Source: Parapristionchus giblindavisi
Lineage: Eukaryota > Nematoda > Chromadorea > Rhabditida > Diplogasteridae
DNA: 64,000 nucleotides
Direction: 5' to 3'
Assembly (NCBI GenBank): GCA_943737045.1
Contig: CALSFV010000082.1
Coordinates: forward strand, 186,001-250,000
Shown: positions 49,401 to 58,400 of the stretch, one piece after another
How positions within the stretch are numbered: the stretch's first letter is position 1
Layout of the letters: each line of letters starts with the position of its first letter
Notes under the pieces: generated by a model
What the model saw: the letters and a program-made list of their open reading frames with translations, nothing else
What the model was told of the DNA's origin: nothing
Databases searched by the model: none
Program-made: the position numbers and the translations under genes

Positions 49401-52400
49401 TTATTCAATATTTTGTGAAAGTAAAAGACTGAGGATAATAAAATAATGTATACACTGATTCGCTCGATTTTGGTGGCATCGATTATTGATTTATTGATCG
49501 TTGTAGATCACATCCGAGGACGTGGATGAGCTCACCGGGCTGTTCCTCGTTCGCTCACTCATGCCCGTCATTGAGTCCTTCTCGTTCTGTGACCAGCTGA
49601 GGTATACGGTAGTATTTATTATCTTAGGTATACGGTGTTGTCCGTATAAAATGTACTTGCTTAAGAAAATGACAAACTGTATGTAAATACTGAGACAATG
49701 GGCGACTGCACCCTCTCGCCTAACTCTCGATTGCCTCTCCACTTCCTCACACCTAACAATAACCCGTCTGACATTCGCCGCGCTGGTTTGATATTTAAAA
49801 GAGATCGTTCTAGTGACTGAACTATGCACAACAATAAATAGTCATTGCGGTTTTTGTTACAATAATAATTGTTATCATAATAATAATTATACTCGTTCAA
49901 TAATAACCATGAAACACGGTATGATAAAATATACTGAATATGAATTATCACATGGACAACCTTGAAAGATGGAATCAACTGCAGTAACAGGTTGATTGAA
50001 ACATGCATCTGCCATGTGAAAAGATTCATTTGCTTATTTTTATATGTTTTGATGATGGTTGATGAAGGTGCGTTGATTTCAGAAAGAAAACTTCCGGTCT
50101 GGCGACAGGACAGCTCGAGTGGAGTCATTGGCAATTGATTGATGAGGTATACGGTCATACATTTTTGGTGCCCTCACCGAATTTTTTTATATTGTGGGTC
50201 GATTCAGAAAAATCGTTATTTTTTGCTTAAATTGTAATCTTTCACATCAAAATGAGCGTTATATATAGTGGGTCGATCCTGAAATTGAGCCGTATATAGT
50301 GGGTCAATCCTCACACTGTGAGGGTGTAAAAATGTATGTATACGGTATTTTATTATTAATATTAGTATTATTAGAATGTCGACTATTTGTTGATTTATTG
50401 CTTCTCTTATAATATTGTAATAGAAGTGTCATGTAGACTTTATTAATAATTATCATTCTATAATATTATGGTAATATAGCCGACAGTAATGTTTGTTCTA
50501 ATGAATAACCACTCTTAGAGGTTACGGTACTTAATCGATAATCGGGGTTACGGTACTTGATCGATAATCTTGCTTTCGTTGCAGGACCCGTACTGGACGC
50601 CGACGACTGAGGACGAGATCGAGGAGTACGGTATGAAGGGAGACTCGCCCAATCACGCCAGAGGATACATGGACGCTGTGAGGAGAAGAAAGGTACGGTA
50701 GATTACGGTAGTTGTGGGTATTCGTTGATTACTGTAGAAACGGCGCGATGATTGATGACTGAGAGGTGTGATAAAAGGGGAACTGCTTCGTTTAGTCATG
50801 CTTCTTTCTTCATTTCAATAGTATTTTACTTATTTATACATTTTGTATGATAACCATACGTGGACGACATTGTCGCTAGCGACAAGACCCACCCGATTTT
50901 GGCTCCCTACCCACCCGATTTTCGCCAACATTCACTCAAAAAAATGAATGATCGAAAGCAGTAGCGTATAACGTAAAAAAGAAATTTGAGAAAAAAACAG
51001 AAAAAGAATAAAATTATATTAAGAAAAGAGAATACCATCCCAGATATTAAAACGCATTCTCCCTTACAGCGGAGGGGCAGCAGTGGGGGCATGGCACAAT
51101 GTTTCAAAATCATCCCAGGTGACTCAAATTTGATGGTTGAAGTCCCTAGGGGACGTATACACTCCAGTCAAAAAATTGACCCAAATTATTGATTTTTGAT
51201 CTACCAAAAGTCGAAAAGTCAAAGTGTGATTTCCATGGCATGTTACATACCATTTGATAGAGGATCCACAGTTATATAAGAATACCAAGTTTCGTGAATT
51301 TTCATAACTCCATGTTCGAGAAATATCCGATTTTCCGAATTTTCACCAGATTTATTTATTTTGATCTCGTGGCTTACTATGTTACCATTATTTCCAGGGA
51401 CTGGATTTTTGATATGTTATGTAAAAATGAATGGGCTATCCGAATATAACACTTATTTGGACCCGCTGTATGCCAGGCATAGTGATATCGCCAGTCATAG
51501 TGATCAGTTTTAACGCCCAAACGCCGACGCAGGTTCGAATCCAGGTCCCGGCCGAAATTTTTGCAAATTTTTATTCGACTCAAATTTGACTTTAAATTAT
51601 ACTTTCATGTGTTTTACCTTGTTTTCATTAATTTATTGCACGAAATATCCATCAACATTATCAGAACTAACAAAAAATCGGCAAAAAGTCATGGGCAGGG
51701 CGAAAATAACGGTTTTTCGACAGTTCCACTTTTTATGATGCAATATTTTCTACTTTCTGATAAAATAAGATCAATCAACACTTGAACTCTTCAAATCTCG
51801 GTAATTGAAAATTGTTTGAAAAATTGTTTACGAAGATCAAAGTTCAAAGATCAGAGACCAAAGTTCAGAAATAGAATAAAAAACTTTTATGAACATTTTC
51901 AACATATATCAGAGCTTTGAAAATAAGAAATTTCATCAGTAGAGGCGTCGGGACGTGTCCACTGCATGAGAAAAAGCCTAAGTCTAAGCATAGGTGCTGA
52001 AATCCAGCAGACCTCAGAAGAACGTTTGTTGCGGGTCTGAAAGGAATCGGAACTAAAAGAAAATAAAAGAAATAAATATATGGAACATTGCAATGTTACC
52101 TGCGGAAGAACCATAATTTTAGAATACCTGCCTCTGAACGGTAGGGTCTAAAATGCGTCCTTCCAAAAATTTTTGTTTATGTCCTGAGGGCACATAAAGA
52201 GCTATGACTACCATAATCTGTATATAAATATCACTCGCTTCTAGCATCATTTTGGCATTCAGAAAGGGTCGTTAGCGCATCTAGAAGAAGAGTTTTAAAT
52301 TTTAGGGAAAAAATTGCATCCCTTCTAGAGCTTGAAATCTGAGTTAAAAACATTCCGATTTTTTCAACTTGGGCAACTCTAGCGGAGGACTCCATTCTCA

Positions 52401-55400
52401 CAATGTTTCAGAAGAACAGCATTTTTCACTAAAGAACTATACATGCTTAAAAAGTGTACTTCGATTGTGTTATCATTACGCAACAATGAACTAATTTAAT
52501 TACACCAACACAATGGTTGTATTCTTTTATGAGCTGCTTACATTGACTCTAACGATCAGCTTGATTGCTTTCCTGAATCAAAATTCGAAAAAAAGAAATG
52601 AAAAAGCGTCCCATGACTTTTTGCCGATAGTGTATCTGTAATAAGATATTTTTCCTCGGAGTGTTCTCGTCACAACGCCTCTACTGATGAAATTTCTTAT
52701 TTTCAAAGCTCTGAAATATGTTGAAAATGTTCACAAAAGTTTTTTATTCTATTGCTGAACTTTGGTCTCTGATCTTTGAACTTTGATCTTTGATCTTCGT
52801 AAACAATTTTTCAAACAATTTTCAATTACCGAGATTTGAAGAGTTCAAGTGTTGATTGATCTTATTTTATCAGAAAGTAGAAAATATTGCATCATAAAAA
52901 GTGGAACTGTCGAAAAACCGTTATTTTCGCCCGGCCCATGACTTTTTGCCGATACTATATCAGTTATACGATTTTTTGTTATTTCTGATAATGTTGATGG
53001 ATATTTCGTGCAATAAATTAATGAAAACAAGGTAAAACACATGAAAGTATAATTTAAAGTCAAATTTGAGCCGAATAAAAATTTGCAAAAATTTCGGCCG
53101 GGGCCTGGATTCGAACCTGCGTCGGCGTTTGGGCGTTAAAACTGATCACTATGACTGGCGATATCACTATGCCTGGCATACAGCGGGTCCAAATAAGTGT
53201 TATATTCGGATAGCCCATTCATTTTTACATAATATATCAAAAATCCAGTCCCTGGAAATAATGGTAACATAGTAAGCCACGAGATCAAAATAAATAAATC
53301 TGGTGAAAATTCGGAAAATCGGATATTTCTCGAACATGGAGTTATGAAAATTCATGAAACTTGGTATTCTTATATAACTTTGGATCCTCTATCAAATGGT
53401 ATGTAACATGCCATGGAAATCACACTTTGACTTTTCGACTTTTGGTAGATCAAAAATCAATAATTTGGGTCAATTTTTTGACTGGAGTGTATACGTCCCC
53501 TAGGGACTTCAACCATCAAATATGAGTCACCTAGGATGATTTTGAAACATTGTGCCATGCCCCCGCCACTCTTATGGAGAACGCGTTTTAAAAAAGATTG
53601 ATGTTTGCGACTTACAGTATGATTACGAGTTCAAATTCGAGTTCAATGGGTCAGATTGAATATCTGAATTAAATTTTTCTTGAATTTAACTGATAAAATC
53701 ACTAACTGATAAATTCATGATTATTCCATTTCCAAATCATCCTTTCTAGTCATAAATATTCGTTTGTATTCATTGGTTTGAGCAAAAAGGCTTTCACATT
53801 GGCCCCGGGAGGGGTTGTCGCTGGGCTGTCGCTCAGCGACAGCCCAGCGACAACCCCTCCCGGAGCAAAAATTACTATAACAAATGATTTCATTTTCGGT
53901 TTATCGTTTAGTGGTATCAAATAAATGATGCGTGCAAAGTAACAGCTTATGACATTTAGTTTAATCTGTCCTCCACTCTATCGTTGGGACTTAGAAATTT
54001 TTCAAAAAAATTTTTTTAGATTTTTTTTTCAGACAAAACATTTTTTAGGACCATGTTTTCTGGACGAATCAGAACATTTGGAGCCTAATAGTGGTGGTCA
54101 TAAATTAGGTTTAAAAAATTTTTTCACGACGTCCCATCACCATGTAGAGAATGTTAGGGGTGGATTTGGACTAACAATAAAAGATATTGTGTGACATTGC
54201 TAGATCTCAAGGATAATAATAGATTAACTTTAATTGGTATAATATTACTTGAATTTTTCATATCAATCGATAAGCATGGTATGCTGACTTGTGATATTTG
54301 TTAATTATATGCATTTCAACGCGTTTACTTTTTATGAGATTCCTATTGATTGTACAAAAGTTCATATCTGTATTGAAACTGTTCTATGCATATGCTTTAT
54401 TACAATAATTAAATTAATTACATATTTGAAGTTGAATTCAACGAATAAGTCAGTATGATTAATAGAGATTGATAAAGATAGATCGATAGAGACAGATGAA
54501 AAAAAATAGAGCATGCGGTATGAATAGATTACTGTGAATGTATGAAGAACCGATCGATATTGGAAAAAGGCTGTAGATTATTATTATATTTAAAAATTCC
54601 ATTTTTTGCGCCCCGCCCCCCCCCACCCGATTTTACCGTCCGACCCACCCGATTTTCATTCCCAGCGACAAGTGCCGCCCACGTATGATGATAACCTTCT
54701 AGTGAACATATCAGTGATGGTCTATCAATATCCCAGACCCTTCAAATGCGTGTGGGTACCTAGATTTTGGGTCAAAAACGCGCGTGGGTAACCCGATTTT
54801 GAGATAAAAACGCATGTGGGTACCCAAAATCGTGAAAATTTCAAGAAAATCGCCAATTTATGGTCCAATTTTGCGGGTGGGTACCCATGAAAGGCGAATT
54901 TTTGCGGGTGGGTCTATCCCATGGGATAACCATAGACCATGTCTGGAACATATAGGTATGCTAAAAATCATCGCTGTTGATGCGTATGGTCTCTTGATGC
55001 AATTGATACCATTGCAAGATCATGCGAACATAATTAAATTATCATTAGCATAATCACGTTACGAAGCCATATTATGCATCTGGCATATCCCCTTTGCGAT
55101 GTGTGCTGAATAGCGAAACCCCTGGAAAGTATCCATCCTTAATTATAATATAATCCTTTGAATCAGTGAGGCGTGAATGGAGTGAATGAGCTAGTTATAA
55201 TAATATTATTTATAGTAACAGCCTATTTATGGTTTAGTGCTACTTTGATACTTTCATTTGCGTCCCTCCTGACTCTGTAGACCGCGCTTGCAGTAGGGAA
55301 TATCGTGCCAATGATATTAACTCCATAGGTCGAAAAGTATGTTACAAAGTACCATGCATGACCGGATTTTTAGCCAAAATTTCACGAAAATTGAAAAACC

Positions 55401-58400
55401 TGACCGGATTTTTAGCCAAAATGTCACAAAAATCGAAAAAACCTGACCGGATTTTGAGCCAAATTTCCCAAAAATCGAAAAACCTGACCGGATTTTGAAA
55501 ACCGATAACCTAGCTATTCGACCAATGATTAGCTCCATATCTCATTATCCTTGCATCGTCGTTCCTCTCGACCCAATACCCTATATAAACTACCTCGTAT
55601 TTTTATAAAGCTGGTCCCGAGTGAGCTCTTGTCTAGACTTCCTTGCCTCACTTTAGCTCTTTCCTCAGCGATGTCTGAATTATTGAAAATGTCATGATTT
55701 GGCCGCTAATTAATCCCATTTGTCGGAAATCCGATCCCTTAATTGTATAATTTAAGGAAATAATCTTTATCGCCACATATGTTACGTGGAAGACAGTGGG
55801 AAAATACGTTATTTTTAAATGTGTGTTTATTACGAAAAATCGCATGACCAAGTCGCTCACAGTGTTGATAGAACTAGTTGTGTAGAAGGATCTGAATGAT
55901 GTGATCTTTATTTGTACTTTGTGTTTTGTAGTTTGCTGTGGAGCGGGTTGACATATTGTAGTTTACTGTAGGCTGTAGTTTGTAGTCGGTGAGTGAGTGA
56001 GTGAGTGATGATGGGGGGGGGGGGGGGATAATGAGCACACGCGCGCACGTGTATGTTTCATAGCGCACGTGTCTGGCCGAGATGGAATGGAAGAACATAC
56101 ATTTGCATACCCTCACAAGGTGAGGATCGACCCACTCTATACGGCTCTTTTTAGCATCTACCCACTATGTAAGGGTCCTTTTTTAAGCTAAAAATTATAA
56201 TTCAACCGAAAAATAACGAAATCTACTCACTATATAAAAATAAAACGGTGAGGGTGCCTAAAATGTATGCAGCCGAATAGCTTCGTTACAGATTTACAAA
56301 ATGCGGTCTAGTTTTCACAAAATTCGGTCAGGCTTCGTATTTTGCAACACACTTTTCGACCTATTAATGAGAGCGAAGGAAGATAAATGTTTGATGACTG
56401 CGAACAAATATACAAAAATGGAAGACATCCTCATCCTGACAATGCTTCCATAGGTGGAAAAGTACGTTGCATACTACGAAATTTAGCCCTATTTTGAGAT
56501 TTTAAAAAACTGGCTGCATTTTTGAAAATTCGCTGCGTAGCTGTCACGCACTCATACATTTTCGAGCACCCACATTGTGAGTGAGCACTCTTGTCGATGC
56601 GGTCAGTTTTGGGAATCGAAACACATCTAGGAATATGCGGGAGATCGAGATTAGTAAGAATCGCCCCATGCCGGGTCAGTTTTGAGTACTTGAGATGCAG
56701 ATCGGGTCAGTTTTGTTCAAATTTTGGGTCAGTTTATAATTCGCAAAAACAACAGATTGTGGGTGGGGCGAAAATGTATGCACGCACTGTTCCGCTCTTT
56801 TCTGACGCCGATGGAGCATTCCGGGATGTAGTGGTGATTTGCTACTTTGTAATTTTTGGAAGTGCGTTCATACATAGGCTTGGTACCTGGAACTACAGGG
56901 GGCATCCGAACGAAAAACGGCTACTTTTACAGGGGGCCTTCACTTTTCTTTCTAAAATTTCACCAAAACATCATTTTTTACGGGGGGCATTCCACAAATT
57001 TTCGAAAAGCCCTAATTTTACAGGGGGCATTCCCATGTTGGCGCCTATGTATGATTCAGTTTTGCTTGGCTAATCTTGACAAAGAGTTTTAATAATAATT
57101 GTGATAATAATAATAATATTTTTTTTGGAAATGCCAGAGGGGGTGGAGGTGCATTCACTTTATGAATGAATATGCCTTTACATTATGATTATTGTTAATT
57201 AATAATCTAATCAGATATATTGGGGATGTATAATATTGAGCTTGCGGAGCGTTCATCATTCCTATTTGATCATTAATTGTTTATTTGCTGTCGTCGAAAC
57301 CAGGTTCCACCTGGTTTGTCAAACACTCGCTGCTGCAATGATAGAGCACACCTCCACCTGTAGGTAGTGTAGGAATGCACGAAAGGCATACTGTAGGTTC
57401 TGCCGAAAGGCATACTGTAGGCATGCACGAAAGGAATACTGTAAGTATGGCCGAAAGGTATACTGTAGGTATTTCGCACCCTGTCGCCATGGGTGAGTAT
57501 TGGATGTGCATCGAGCATTCATATATCGGCAGATTATCACTGAATAGAAATAGTGCCGTCTATTGGATCCCTCGCTCTATTGCTGTGATTTTCTTTTGGT
57601 AGTTCCTCCCCCTGGATGTATGGTCGGGGGCATGCTCCCGATCGTGTGATAAGAAGAGGATGGCGGGAGAAGGTAATGGAATACGGCACTAGATAGGGAT
57701 AGGTAGAATAAGAAGAGGAGGCAGAGAGATAGTTATGGAGTATAGACAATGGCATGAAGAGGGAGAGGGAGAAAGATGGAGAGGGAGGAGAGGAAAGGAG
57801 AGAGAGAGGGAGAGGGGTAGAGAAGGAGAGGGAGAGGAAGAAGGAGAAGGAGAGGGAGAGGAAGAAGGAGAAGGAGAGGGAGAGAAAGATCGAAAGAAAC
57901 AGCGTTATCACACTGTATTACCCTTCATGATGATAGTGCGAGAGAGCGAAGGAATTAAGAGAGACGACGAGACTGTTAGAGTGATTAGAGACTATGGGGA
58001 AAACGAGAGATAAGGGAAGAATGAGAGGGTGACAAGGATGGCAGGAGGGGAGAAGGTACGATGTAGTTTGGAGGTGTTGTAGTTTGGTGATGGATGGATG
58101 GTTCGAAGTGGAGGGTCGATCGATAAATGAATCAACCAGATAATTTGTCGGACCGATCAATAATTGAAGGAGAGAAAATCGATAATTGGGAGAAGCCGAT
58201 CGATTGATTCTACGATGTAGAATGCGGTGTGCGTAGTGAGTTGATATTCTTTTTCTCCTACCATCATCATACATTGCCATACCCTCGCAGTGCCAGGATT
58301 GAGCCACTATAAAAGGTCCATTTTAGGCCACTTGATAAAAAAAGAAGCTAAAAATGACAATTTTTAAGCGAAAATAACGAATTTTGTGAATCAACCCACC

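Larger units (their letters stand above)
50855..54687 (+). mobile_element. MITE, CATACGTGGGCGG family (copy 2), split by 3.6 kb of insertions
   Basis: The left half (50855 to about 50945, CATACGTGGACGAC, CACCCGATTTT) and right half (about 54600-54687, CACCCGATTTTCATT, CCGCCCACGTATG) complete one member of the family. An exact 8-bp duplication ATGATAAC (50847-50854 and 54688-54695) brackets the pair, so they are one insertion later broken apart. EFL1 intron 30. Confidence 0.85.
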
